From Paenibacillus polymyxa M1 (GTDB taxonomy: Bacteria > Bacillota > Bacilli > Paenibacillales > Paenibacillaceae): DNA of 64,000 bases. Below, piece after piece: positions 35,180-44,180 of this stretch (the first letter of the stretch is position 1; every line of letters starts with the position of its first letter). The notes beneath the pieces are model-generated. The model was not told the DNA's origin and ran no database searches. It saw only the letters and a list, made by a program, of their open reading frames with translations. The DNA is taken from positions 2,824,501 through 2,888,500 of the forward strand of contig NC_017542.1 in assembly GCF_000237325.1 (NCBI RefSeq), read 5' to 3'. The position numbers and the translations under genes are program-made.

Positions 35180-37624
35180 ATGATGCTTCGAACACGCACG
35201 AGACGATTCGCCGCGCTTATCGCGGCGGCAGTAACCTTCACTACACTAGTCCCAGGACTCCCGGCAAGCGCGGACGCAAGCCCGAACCCGATGGAGGGGA
35301 TCGTGCTCACGAAGCATGAACGACTCGGTCCCGAAGGGTTTGGGACCATCAGCTATGAGGATGGGATCTTCTACCTCACTGGAAAGAACAACCGTGCGTA
35401 CTCCGACGACGGTGGGTCGAGCTGGAAGAAGCTGTACGGCAATAACGCCCAGATGGACACGGCCGGCGACGGCAACGGGAATTTCCTCACCGTCGTCGGT
35501 TCTGGCGGATATATTCGCTGGGATACGACCACACGGGCATTGGAATCGTTCGAAAAAACCATCTACTACCCGGGATTTAAGCCGTCCATGCCAAGCGTGG
35601 CCTACTTCAAGGGGTCTTTTTATGCGGCAGGCTACGAGACGGCCACGATGCCGCAGCTCGGCAGAATCTTCAAGCTGAACGACGACGGCGAATCCTGGGA
35701 ACACATCGCGGTGCAAGGTCCTGCGCTGGAGAACAAGCGGTTCAATAAAATCAGAACGAACGGAACCACGATGGTCGCCGTCGGGGAGTACGGTCTGATC
35801 GCGACCTCGACGGACGGCGTCACGTGGACCCAAAGAGAATCCGGGTCGAGTCAGCACTTGGTGGACGTCACGGTCCCGGCCGACGGAAGCCCTATCATGG
35901 CCGTGGGCATGTACAATACGATCACGATCTCCGAAGACGGCGGGGAAACTTGGCAAGCGTATGGCTTCAAATATGATGACCCGGATATTTACAGCGTTAC
36001 TTATGCACGCGGGTATTACGTCATCTCCAATGAATACGGAAAAATCCTTTACTCAACCGATGCTCGGAATTGGTCGGAATTCAATCACGGCTTCGGAAGA
36101 ATAGGGATTAACGCCATTAATATCGACCTGCCGGGGCAGATGGTGCTTGTCAGCGGAGGTGGCTTGGTATATTCCGTAAGTAAGGCTACTACCTCTACAG
36201 CGTTAGCAAGCAGCGCGAATCCGGCTTCGGTCGAACAAGAAGTCGTCTTTACGGCAACCGTGTCGAAGCCGTCGAATTCCCCGGTGACGGCCGCGCCGAC
36301 GGGGACGGTTACGTTCAAGAACGGCGAATCGGTACTGGGCAGCGCTCCGCTCACGGTAGGACAGGCGACTTATTCCGTGTCGGATTTAAGCATCGGGACG
36401 CATCAAATTACTGCGGTATACAGCGGCGATGGAGCGTTTGGGACAAGCGCCTCCGCTCCGCTTGGTCAAGTCGTGACCGACGCAGTGCCGAAGAAGTCCA
36501 CGACCACGACCGTGACGAGTACGCGAAATCCGTCTACGGTGGGTCAGTCCGTCACGATTCACGCGACGGTAACGGGACCCTCCGGTACGCCGACAGGTAC
36601 CTTGACCTTCAAGGATGGCGACACGGTGTTGGATGCCGTACCGATGACGGTAGGCGCGGCAACCTACTCGACGACGCAGTTCATGGTAGGCGTGCATCCC
36701 ATTACTGTGACGTACAGCGGAGACGTTCAGTTCGAAGGCAGCACCTCCGCCACGCTCCATCAGACGGTAAACGCCGACGATTCCGGCAACTCCGATAACG
36801 GGTCCGGCGGAAGCGGCGGCGGAAGTGGCGGTGGAAGCGACCCGACGACGGGAACGACCCCGACGGCGCAGCCAACGACGCCGGAACAGCCGGATGCGCA
36901 GAAGCCGGAAGGAAACGGGGAAATCCCCCAAGACCCGAACGATATTTTCAGAAGCCAAGTCGTTCGTGCGGACAGCAACGTCATTGCCGGCGTTCAAGCG
37001 AGAACGGCAGAAATCTTAGAAAACGGCGGACAATTCGCGTCGATTCAATACAACGATCTCGGGGATCACTGGTCTATCCCGAACGTCGAGAAGCTGACTA
37101 AGCTCGGCGTCATCCACGGGTACCCTACCGGTGGCTTCGAGCCCGATGCGGTCATTACGCGGGCCGAATTCGCGGCGATGATCGACAGGGGCTTCGTGGA
37201 TATGGCTAGTAGAAAAGTTGAGATCAATGAGGAAGATTTCGCGGCCTTCAGCGATATCGAGGGGCATTGGTCTTCCGATAACTTAAAGCAGCTTGTAGCG
37301 GTCGGCGTTATGACGGGATACGAGGACGGCACGATCCGTCCGGAGAAGTTGATAACGCGCCAAGAGATGGCCCTCATGATCACTCGAGTACTGAATGCAT
37401 ATATTTTGAACCGCGATACATCTGATGTAGCGTTTAGCGATTTGGACGGCGCGTACGGCGCGGAGGCGATTAAGAAGGCTGCGGCACTGGGCATCTTCAC
37501 TGGGAAGACGAAACAGCGCTTCGACCCGTTTGCGGGTGCGACGCGCGCCGAGTCCCTCCAGACGATCATCAACACTTATACGTTAAGCCCAGCCATCAAG
37601 GAAGCATTGGACAGCTTGAGTTGA
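35180..37624 (+). CDS. SLH-anchored surface protein with beta-propeller and Ig-like repeats
   Basis: 814 residues from ATG 35180 (GGGGGA 7 bp upstream). Order: signal peptide (FAALIAAAVTFTTLVPGLPA); a BNR/Ycf48-like propeller (about 40-375) with repeated SxDxGxxW Asp-box motifs (YSDDGGSSWKK, ATSTDGVTWT, TISEDGGETW); two bacterial Ig-like domains (about 385-530, PTGTVTFKNGESVLGSAPLT and GTLTFKDGDTVLDAVPMTVG); a Gly/Ser linker and a TPTAQPTTPEQPD linker; three SLH domains (about 660-800; DLGDHWSIPNVEKLTKLGVI, DIEGHWSSDNLKQLVAVGVM). It should be exported and bound to pyruvylated cell-wall polymer. Its GC content is clearly higher than its neighbours and codon use differs, so it may have been acquired. 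Stands alone. Confidence 0.92.
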   Translation: MMLRTRTRRFAALIAAAVTFTTLVPGLPASADASPNPMEGIVLTKHERLGPEGFGTISYEDGIFYLTGKNNRAYSDDGGSSWKKLYGNNAQMDTAGDGNGNFLTVVGSGGYIRWDTTTRALESFEKTIYYPGFKPSMPSVAYFKGSFYAAGYETATMPQLGRIFKLNDDGESWEHIAVQGPALENKRFNKIRTNGTTMVAVGEYGLIATSTDGVTWTQRESGSSQHLVDVTVPADGSPIMAVGMYNTITISEDGGETWQAYGFKYDDPDIYSVTYARGYYVISNEYGKILYSTDARNWSEFNHGFGRIGINAINIDLPGQMVLVSGGGLVYSVSKATTSTALASSANPASVEQEVVFTATVSKPSNSPVTAAPTGTVTFKNGESVLGSAPLTVGQATYSVSDLSIGTHQITAVYSGDGAFGTSASAPLGQVVTDAVPKKSTTTTVTSTRNPSTVGQSVTIHATVTGPSGTPTGTLTFKDGDTVLDAVPMTVGAATYSTTQFMVGVHPITVTYSGDVQFEGSTSATLHQTVNADDSGNSDNGSGGSGGGSGGGSDPTTGTTPTAQPTTPEQPDAQKPEGNGEIPQDPNDIFRSQVVRADSNVIAGVQARTAEILENGGQFASIQYNDLGDHWSIPNVEKLTKLGVIHGYPTGGFEPDAVITRAEFAAMIDRGFVDMASRKVEINEEDFAAFSDIEGHWSSDNLKQLVAVGVMTGYEDGTIRPEKLITRQEMALMITRVLNAYILNRDTSDVAFSDLDGAYGAEAIKKAAALGIFTGKTKQRFDPFAGATRAESLQTIINTYTLSPAIKEALDSLS

Positions 37625-37670
37625 TGTCGGGCGTCTATAACATAAACCGATAGGACGACCCAAATATATA

Positions 37671-37723
37671 AAACCAGCGGCAGTCAAGGACCTGAAAATA
37701 AAGTCTTAGACTGCCGCTGGTTT
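37671..37723. terminator. Terminator hairpin built from the dispersed repeat
   Basis: AAACCAGCGGCAGTC (37671-37685) pairs perfectly with GACTGCCGCTGGTTT (37709-37723). The right arm is part of repeat copy E. It lies between the SLH gene and the convergent gene at 37730 and is likely to end both transcripts. Confidence 0.75.
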
Positions 37724-37747
37724 ATTGAACTAACGTTCTCTGTTAAT
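37693..37747 (-). repeat. Dispersed repeat, copy E
   Basis: TGAAAATAAAGTCTTAGACT, then GCCGCTGGTTTATTGAACTA and ACGTTCTCTGTTAA. Its end supplies the last codons (RINRER) and the stop of the minus-strand gene at 37730. Confidence 0.75.
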
Positions 37748-38545
37748 TCGACCATATCTGGCGCACGGGTCAGCACTTTCCGATGCGACTTGCCGAGAAT
37801 CCTCTGATATTCCTCGAATCTTCGTTCGATGAAATGTTGAAAAACCGCTCTGTAAACGGGCGGTTTTCTTATCTTGCATGAATGCTTCTAACGGCTCCAG
37901 AGTCGAGAACGTCTTCTTTGCATCCTTCTTCCGTTGCTCATCATAGAGTTTGGTTAACTCTACGAATGATTCAGCTTTAATCTTCGTATAACTCGATTTG
38001 GTGTATCTGATTATGTACGTCTTTTGCCCTTCCTCTTCAACCCATTCGTAAACGACGTCATATTTGTCCCTCAAATTCTTCAAATGAAGTGCCCGGCGCA
38101 ACACTGCATAGTGTTCTTCAATGGCTTCATCGCATTCCTCCATAATCTTCTCGTATGCGCAGCCAACTCGCATCATAATCTCTAATGCCCGTTCATCGCC
38201 GTATCTCGCGAGAAATTCCTTCAACGAAACCAGCGCATATAGCGTTATTTGTTCCTTGTCATTCGGATTTCTGTATTCATAACAGCCTACAACCAAATTG
38301 CGGTCGGTCATTTCCTCCTTACTGAATTGCATCTTAAACAAATACTCGAGTGTCTTCTGCTTCATAACGGTTTCCAACATCTGTTCTTTATCAATCCTGA
38401 TGCCCGTTGTCACCCACGGAAACGGTAGTTGGCCGTTACTTTCACGCGGTATGCTACCCCTAATATTCAAAATCGGCAAACCCGTAGCAATTGCGTACGA
38501 CCTGTTATATCCTTCGTCCGCGAATATTTCCTGTTCTTCTCGCAT
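37730..38545 (-). CDS. Hypothetical protein, 3' end replaced by a repeat
   Basis: 271 residues from ATG 38545, which has AAGGAGGGG just upstream; the frame upstream of it is ignored. A soluble, charged alpha/beta protein: NRSYAIATGLPILNIRG, a central helical part (MRVGCAYEKIMEECDEAIEE) and LRDKYDVVYEWVEEEGQKTY. No family recognised. The stop codon and the last residues (RINRER) come from the dispersed repeat, and the preceding residues (TKIRGISEDSRQVASESADP) look unlike the body, so the natural C-terminus is probably missing. Confidence 0.6.
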   Translation of the reverse strand: MREEQEIFADEGYNRSYAIATGLPILNIRGSIPRESNGQLPFPWVTTGIRIDKEQMLETVMKQKTLEYLFKMQFSKEEMTDRNLVVGCYEYRNPNDKEQITLYALVSLKEFLARYGDERALEIMMRVGCAYEKIMEECDEAIEEHYAVLRRALHLKNLRDKYDVVYEWVEEEGQKTYIIRYTKSSYTKIKAESFVELTKLYDEQRKKDAKKTFSTLEPLEAFMQDKKTARLQSGFSTFHRTKIRGISEDSRQVASESADPCARYGRINRER

Positions 38546-38669
38546 GTGTCCTGCCCCTCCTTTTAGTACCAAGTTCCATTCGGCGCGAAGTGCCACCAGT
38601 TGTCTGCGAAGTGAATCTCCGCTCGATTGTATCATATGAGAACCATAAGTTCATCTAATGGTTGCATTA

Positions 38670-38740
38670 TCCTGCCCGTTGGCTAATGCCGGCTGCCAGT
38701 CTACAACTTTATTTTTCAGTCTAACACTTTATTTTCACAG
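38670..38740 (+). repeat. Dispersed repeat, copy F (extended)
   Basis: Begins ATCCTGCCCGTTGGCTAATG and contains CTGCCAGTCTACAACTTTAT, followed by a second tail CAGTCTAACACTTTATTTTC. This copy has the tail twice, as if two copies were nested. Confidence 0.6.
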
Positions 38741-38905
38741 AACAGCGGTAACACGGCTCTCTGGCAGTCGCCTTAATTAAAGGCGGCTTACAAGGTGGGC
38801 TTTAAGAGGAAATACTTCTGCATAAATGCTTGTATTAATGTCGGTGTACATATTTTTCATAGATTAAGGTAATGATAGAAAAAAAATTATGGGAGTGAGC
38901 ATGAG

Positions 38906-39528
38906 ATGTTTAAAGACTGGGTGTACAATATACCTTCTTTGAGACACTGGCTAAGTAAGTTGCCTTCCTTACCTTATCCATTAAAAGCATTGTTGATTGT
39001 AGTGGTTGGAATTATGCTGTTTCGTCTTGCTGGAAAAAGATCGCTCGCAGAAATGACAGTGGCGAAGCCGTCATAAGAATAGCCATAGGTACGGTACTTA
39101 TCCAACCCCTTGGTATGAAAAATGAGTGGGAGGCAATTTATGGAGGCACTCTGCTCATTATTGTAGTTATAATCATAACGAAAATGATGCAATACATACC
39201 GAAATTTAGGGATCTTATGATCGGCGTCCCTTCCGTAGTTATTAAAGACGGTGAAATGATGCTGAAGGAGATTAAAAAGGCCAAGTTAACCACTGGTGAG
39301 GTGGAAGTTAGCCTACGACAAAACAAAGTCGGTAATATAAAAGATGTAGATTTGGCTATTTTCGAATCAAACGGTAAATTATCGACTATTCTAAATAATG
39401 AGCAAGCTGCGGCAACAAAGAAGGACATCCAGATGACCCTGGATGTCCTAGCCAACAATGGTTTTCGCATTCCTGAAGAAAAAATTACCGAAGGGAAAAC
39501 AGCACCATTATTTGAAAGAAGCTTATAA
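38906..39528 (+). pseudogene. DUF421 (YetF-like) membrane protein, frameshifted
   Basis: From ATG 38906 the frame runs through one or two transmembrane helices to FRLAGKRSLAEMTVAK, then a frameshift at about 39072 is needed to continue EAVIRIAIGTVLIQPLG and on through a further helix and the cytoplasmic DUF421 domain (PSVVIKDGEMMLKEIKKAKL) to the stop at 39526-39528. Relatives such as YetF/YdfS act in spore or membrane physiology by an unknown mechanism. A single-base sequencing error would restore the gene. Confidence 0.75.
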
Positions 39529-39682
39529 GGAGGCTGAAAAAGTTGATAACATACCAAATCAGTATTGAGTTTGACTCATATTTTTTTCTGCTGACTGGTT
39601 ATGTAAACAGCTTACTATAAGGTATCCGAGAAATCCAGGCAGGTACGTGTAAAAAAGTTTCCAGATCGATACTAGCATACTT

Positions 39683-39925
39683 CGTCAGAATTATCTTAAC
39701 GCAAGAATTTATTATAATAGTGCTGATCGCCAGCTTTCTGTATCCCATGAAAAATCTGATTGGCCTTTTAACACGTTTAGCCTTGTTCGGAATGATGGCC
39801 TACACTCTGTTTTCAGGCTCTATTCCGAATTGGGGGGATAAATTATTGCAATGGTCATATTGTCCTTGCCTATCCTCATAAATTTGTTGGTTAGATTCCT
39901 GAAAATGAAAATAATAAAGGCTTAA
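39683..39925 (+). pseudogene. Small membrane protein remnant
   Basis: FIIIVLIASFLYPMKNLIGL, LLTRLALFGMMAYTLFSGSI and, after a one-base shift near 39850, AMVILSLPILINLLVRFLKM, ending KIIKA and TAA. About three hydrophobic helices. Family unknown; it follows the DUF421 gene and may have been its operon partner. Confidence 0.45.
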
Positions 39926-39928
39926 ACC

Positions 39929-39955
39929 GTCCTTTCAACAGGACATTTTTTTTTC
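39929..39955 (+). terminator. Intrinsic terminator
   Basis: GTCCT (39929-39933) pairs with AGGAC (39940-39944), followed by ATTTTTTTTTTC. It lies 4 bp after the membrane-protein remnant, which supports that piece being a former gene end. Confidence 0.75.
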
Positions 39956-40075
39956 AACACATAACAAACTAAATGTCTGCTTTAAATACTCTCTTATATC
40001 AAATTTCAACTTACAAAAATCACTTATATTATTATTCAACTGTATATCAATCTTCTCATTTATTCTAAGTCCAGC

Positions 40076-40345
40076 TGATCGACTCAACAGCTGCCGTTAG
40101 ATCTACAATGCCAGGGGTCGTGTAGATCATTGTCATCTAAATCCCATCTTCCTTGTAGTGTCCCATTAATATGGTCACTTGCTGTAAATCATTCCCGCAC
40201 TAATTAAATAATGGCCAAACGTGTGTCTTAGCGCATGCAAAGTTAGATGTTCAATCCGCGTTCTATTCCGGTAATTCTCCACAATATGCTGTGCACCGCG
40301 ATCGGACAATTTCTTCGATCGCTGAGAAACAAAGAAATAAGGACA
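40076..40345 (-). pseudogene. Tyrosine recombinase, C-terminal fragment
   Basis: Reading minus from about 40345: QRSKKLSDRGAQHIVENYRN, then HLTLHALRHTFGHYLISAG, then (shifted) LQQVTILMGHYKEDG and MTMIYTTPG. HALRHTFGHYL is box II (H-x-x-R) and MGH..... Y the final His and nucleophile Tyr region of integrases. Frameshifts and missing N-terminus make it inactive. Repeat copy G lies 105 bp upstream of it. Confidence 0.7.
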
Positions 40346-40449
40346 AATTCATATTCTATGACCATTTCGAAGCGCAGTTCAGAAATTTTAGAAAACAGGC
40401 AACTAGGTGCTTGATGCTATAGAAATTTTTAAATTTTGCATATTGTCAG

Positions 40450-40500
40450 CAGAAAATAATGTTTTAGACTGTCGGTGCTTCATTAAATTAACGCACAGAA
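40450..40500 (-). repeat. Dispersed repeat, copy G
   Basis: AGAAAATAATGTTTTAGACT then GTCGGTGCTTCATTAAATTA and ACGCACAGAA. Reverse orientation. Confidence 0.65.
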
Positions 40501-40912
40501 TACCACGGAAATTAAACGTGAAAATTGAGAAGGTATAGAAAAATAAATTGAGACAGTAAATGATTAATAAACGAATCCATCAGGGGACTAACGTAAGATG
40601 AGTGTGCGGGCGTTCAGCGAATAACCGCTAGAGGGATGACGGCGCAGCATCGACTTCAAACTTACGATCATGGCCAGTAGGACAACGGACGCTGCTCGGC
40701 TAGTCGACTTTCGGACGCTCATGTTCAGTATCCGGCATGTTGAACCTTCGCCGCCATTATATGATGAAGACTTTGACAACGAATAACGGACTATATAATG
40801 GAATGCGTGGTTACTGGGTATATTAAGCCTGTATGACATTAGGAGGTCGATATCATAAAAGAACAGAAGAGGCAACAAGCGATAGTAGAAGGCGGACGTA
40901 ACGAAGGGATGC
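40501..40912. other. Intergenic region before the papain-like gene
   Basis: No supported gene. A plus-strand stretch reading DAARLVDFRTLMFSIRHVEP looks coherent but has stops on both sides and no start. No clear promoter. Confidence 0.35.
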
Positions 40913-41497
40913 ATGGTCGTGGAATCAAATAAATATCAAAATATCCGAGATCAAATTAAAAATGGAGATTTTCTAATTTGTAGTGGTAACGGACCAATGA
41001 GTGAATTAATAAAAAAAGTAACCAATTCTCCTTATAGTCACGTTGCTTTTATTATGTGGTTCCACGATCGCCTTATGGTTCTAGAGAGTGTTGAAACAAT
41101 CGGCGTGCGCATGGTGCCGTTATCATCCTATGTACAAAATTATAACAATACAAATAAACCTTATGATGGGGATGTATTTATCGGTAGACATAATACTCTT
41201 TCTCATCTATTGCTTAGTCAAAATACAGAAAAAACTACTACGTTACGTATAATGCAACGCGCCCTAGATTTACTGGGAAAAAAATATGGAACAAAAGATT
41301 TAGCGAAGATTGCATTAAGACTTACTGTTGGTTTAGGTAGACGAGAAGATGACGATGAATACATCTGTTCTGAATATGTCGCAGAGTGCCTTAGCCCTGG
41401 AGGAATATCTTTTACAAACATTGGAGGGTTTATTGTTCCGAAGCATATAGCGGAGGATCCAATGGTAAATGTGTGGAGTAGAATCAGCGTACGTTAA
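40913..41497 (+). CDS. Permuted papain-like (YiiX/NlpC-P60) hydrolase
   Basis: 194 residues. The circularly permuted NlpC/P60 order is seen: His43 in SPYSHVAFI comes before the catalytic Cys152 in YICSEYVAECL. KNGDFLICSGNGPMSELIKK at the N-terminus is the family's opening. No signal peptide, so it is cytoplasmic or membrane-associated. YiiX/LRAT-like members hydrolyse amide or acyl bonds of lipids, peptidoglycan or other substrates; the specific one is unknown. The start is either ATG 40913 or a nearby GTG; the ribosome binding site is weak. Confidence 0.78.
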   Translation: MVVESNKYQNIRDQIKNGDFLICSGNGPMSELIKKVTNSPYSHVAFIMWFHDRLMVLESVETIGVRMVPLSSYVQNYNNTNKPYDGDVFIGRHNTLSHLLLSQNTEKTTTLRIMQRALDLLGKKYGTKDLAKIALRLTVGLGRREDDDEYICSEYVAECLSPGGISFTNIGGFIVPKHIAEDPMVNVWSRISVR

Positions 41498-41791
41498 ATA
41501 TTCCTCCTTAATTTAGGCTTTGTCCAGGAATAATAACATCTTCAATGGGTACCATATGGAAAAACCGAACTTATGAATTGGAGTCGTGACCATGATGGTA
41601 ATCATTGGCGTATTGTTGAGCAGACCCTAGATATTGGGCTGTGTTATTTTTTGTTTTTTTAAGTTCCCTTTCTTGCTGTCGCTGGCTACTTTTGATTTCG
41701 CTCCGTCAGTCAGCAGCATTTCATAACACAATTTTGCCAGCGCCAGTGCTGCATTCGTACCTACAGCAGACGGAGTATATCCTTCGCTTGA
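41498..41791. other. Intergenic/decayed region before PocR-AraC gene
   Basis: Probably holds the ruined 5' part of the next gene, but no PocR sequence could be read in any frame. A minus-strand frame (SEGYTPSAVGTNAALALAKL) looks coherent and may be another remnant. Confidence 0.3.
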
Positions 41792-42691
41792 TCCCATTGG
41801 CTCTGCCAAAATGTACGCAAAGATCCCGAACTGCTTCCCTACTGCCAAAAATGCGATTCACGCGGCGGGCTGGAAGCGGTTCGGTTGAATGAACCTTATG
41901 TATACCTGTGTCATTTCAATATTATTGATATCGCCATTCCCATCACCATTGATGGGAAATACATTGGAGCCGTGATGGCAGGGCAAGTTAAACTTGCAGA
42001 TCCGGACAAAGGCACCCATCTGGAACAGATCGTCTCTTCCAAAAATGTGCCCATGCATGAAGCGAAGCTGCAGGAACTGCAGGACGATTATGAACAGCTG
42101 CCTGTCATGACCTATGAAGAGATTGTAAAAATCTCCAACATGCTGTCCCCGCTGTGCAACTATATTGTAGAGGAAGCTCTCAATAAAAACTTGCTGGTGG
42201 AGATGTTCGAGAAGGCTTCCGGCTCCCAGGAATCCGTTAATCTATCCACGATTTTGCCTGGGTACTCCATTCGCAATATTGAATCCATCAAAAAGGAAAT
42301 GACCAATGCGATTGCGGATGCCTATCTCAAAAACTGCCCAAGCGATAATGCATGTACCAGCCCTGCGTTACAGCCTGCTTTTGAATATATTCACAGTCAC
42401 AAGAGTGAGCAGGTGACATTGAAACACATGGCAGATCTATGCCACCTTAGTCCAAGCTATTTCAGCAGACTATCTGCCAAGGAAACCGGGGAGAATTTCA
42501 CAACCTATCTGGCCAAGCTCAAAATCAAGTGGGCCAAGCAATTGCTGGAGGTTACCGACATGCCGATCTCACAGATCAGTGATGAGCTGGGTTTTAACGA
42601 ATCAGGGTACTTTATCAAAATTTTCAAAAAATTCGAAGAGATCACGCCTGCCCTATATCGCAAATACATTCAAGAGCAATCTGTCACCTAG
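41792..42691 (+). pseudogene. PocR-AraC regulator, 5'-truncated
   Basis: Open from 41792 with no good start (TTG 41885 is internal). PocR sensory domain: PELLPYCQKCDSRGGLEAVR with the conserved CxxC, then YVYLCHFNIIDIAIPITIDG and KYIGAVMAGQ. AraC DNA-binding domain at the C-terminus: EQVTLKHMADLCHLSPSYFS and PISQISDELGFNESGYFIKI. Such proteins sense small molecules such as 1,2-propanediol or other diols. A TGA at 41789-41791 and the missing first 30-40 residues suggest it is inactive, though a shortened protein from TTG 41885 is possible. Confidence 0.72.
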
Positions 42692-42696
42692 TCTGA

Positions 42697-43170
42697 CTAT
42701 TTCATCTGTTCCTGAACCCAGATCGCAGAACCGGCCAGCATCTCCATCAATCCGTTAAAGTGAGGCGCTACCTCCTGAAATGGATAATCTCCTGCATAGT
42801 CGTGGATAAGCATCAGAACTTTACCCGAATTCCGTTCCAGAACAGCAATGCTTCCTTCTCCAAAACCGCCAATCGGGAACGGATTCAGGTCTTCAGGCAG
42901 GTCGTACTCTTTCTTATACTCATGATACGCTTCCAAAAATGCAGGGTATGCCCAGTCCAATTCCTGTACGGAATAGAGCGCAGGATCACCGAAGTGGCAG
43001 GCACCGTAGTACAGCAAAAGGTCCCGGTACGACTCGGGAAGAATAACGTTGTGCTTTTTCTCAAAATCAACGATCGCCTGCTCCGATTCCCGCGTACAGC
43101 TCTTCCCCATTACGGTCTGATATGCCTGATTCAAAAGAGCCCGAATTGGTTCTAATGCCGCTGATTCCAT
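42697..43170 (-). CDS. SMI1/KNR4 (SUKH) family protein
   Basis: 157 residues from ATG 43170, with AGGAGG at the right distance. SUKH-fold signatures are EQAIVDFEKKHNVILPESYR then DLLLYYGACHFG, and NPFPIGGFGEGSIAVLERN with the end region FNGLMEMLAG. Many bacterial SUKH proteins are immunity proteins of contact-dependent or polymorphic toxins. No toxin gene is found within this window; convergent with the PocR-AraC remnant. Confidence 0.82.
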   Translation of the reverse strand: MESAALEPIRALLNQAYQTVMGKSCTRESEQAIVDFEKKHNVILPESYRDLLLYYGACHFGDPALYSVQELDWAYPAFLEAYHEYKKEYDLPEDLNPFPIGGFGEGSIAVLERNSGKVLMLIHDYAGDYPFQEVAPHFNGLMEMLAGSAIWVQEQMK

Positions 43171-43322
43171 GAAACATCCTCCTTTTATAGGTGAGATAAA
43201 GCCTGCCATCATTGTACCGATGTAAAATATTATTGATTAGGCCCTCGATCTAACGAATTCGAGTTCGTCCCTCACTGTTAATAACAATACAACCCCGATA
43301 GAGTTTTATGAAATAGAATTTT

Positions 43323-43712
43323 TTAGCCCCTGGTTGTCATTATCTCCAGCAAGCGACGTAATGCGGCCGATAGATGTTCACTTTGGGCATGTACAAGTCC
43401 CACTTCCAACCTGCAGTATGGCTCTGGCAAAGATATCACTAAAACCTCTCCTCTTAATTCGGCTTGAACAGCCGAAGATCGCGGGAGTAAAGATACCCCT
43501 ATTCCGGCAGATACACCACTTAGGATCGTGTTCAGTGTACCAAATTCCATTACATTGAGCGTATGGACACCACGGCTATGTAGAAAAGCTTCAGTTTGAA
43601 TTCTGTGTGTACACCCGATCTCAAAGAACAACATCGGTTTACCTAATACTTCGGGCATCTGATGCAAGCCGGGTTCCGCAATCAGAACCAGTTCTTCATC
43701 AAACACCTTGAT
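43323..43712 (-). pseudogene. LysR regulator, C-terminal half
   Basis: Starts inside the substrate-binding domain: EELVLIAEPGLHQMPEV, LFFEIGCTHRIQTEAFLHSR, MEFGTLNTILSGVSAGIGVS and LLPRS. The helix-turn-helix and hinge (about 165 residues) are gone. Its 5' edge is joined to the truncated PLD-like gene at about 43705. Confidence 0.7.
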
Positions 43713-44126
43713 TCAAGGATTCCATTGAAGTAATCGGAACATTCATTAGCAAAAACCGGTTCATTCTCTATTAACATACCAAATTCATGGTTCTTATAGA
43801 AACCATTAAACGTAAAGTTAGCAGATCTGGTAATAACCGAAGTCCCATCGAATATATATAGCTTTGAGTGTAGGTCCTGCAGCGCATATATGTTGGCACC
43901 AGCACTTAACAATCTATCTAAGCCATCAATGTTGCTTGCGCCTTGTATAAAATCCTCCCGATAGAAGCGGGTTATGATGTTGCACTCAAGCTCCTCATCG
44001 CTTTCTAAAACCGCAGAGAGACTTATGGCCGTGTTTCTCCCTATGAAAGGAGAAATAATGTTGATTTGCGTTGTACAGTTGTCTAGAAGCCTTAAATCTT
44101 CCCTGTTAGGCTTTGTCCTCTTTTAA
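43683..44126 (-). pseudogene. Phospholipase-D-like domain protein, truncated
   Basis: Open without a start from about 44126: INIISPFIGRNTAISLSAVL, then ECNIITRFYREDFIQGASNI, LLSAGANIYALQDLHSKLYI and FDGTSVITRSANFTFNGFYK then NHEFGMLIEN. LHSKLYI...SANFT is the HxK...N motif of PLD-superfamily proteins, a type common in nucleases and restriction-linked proteins. The N-terminus is missing and the end is fused to the LysR fragment. Confidence 0.68.
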
Positions 44127-44180
44127 GTTCATTGTTGGGAATCAAATTCAAACGCAAATCTGATGATATCACCCTTGGTA

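Noticed and set aside
36230..36770. Direct repeats in the SLH gene considered as a tandem DNA repeat
   Set aside because: They are two diverged Ig-like protein domains, not a nucleotide-level tandem array.
35246..37575. Several long minus-strand frames inside the SLH gene
   Set aside because: They are shadow frames produced by the GC-rich codon pattern of the real gene; their composition (Arg-rich) is not protein-like and there are no ribosome binding sites.
40588..40914. 108-codon minus-strand frame before the papain-like gene
   Set aside because: Its strongest protein-like content is on the other strand (a broken stretch), and it lacks a start signal.
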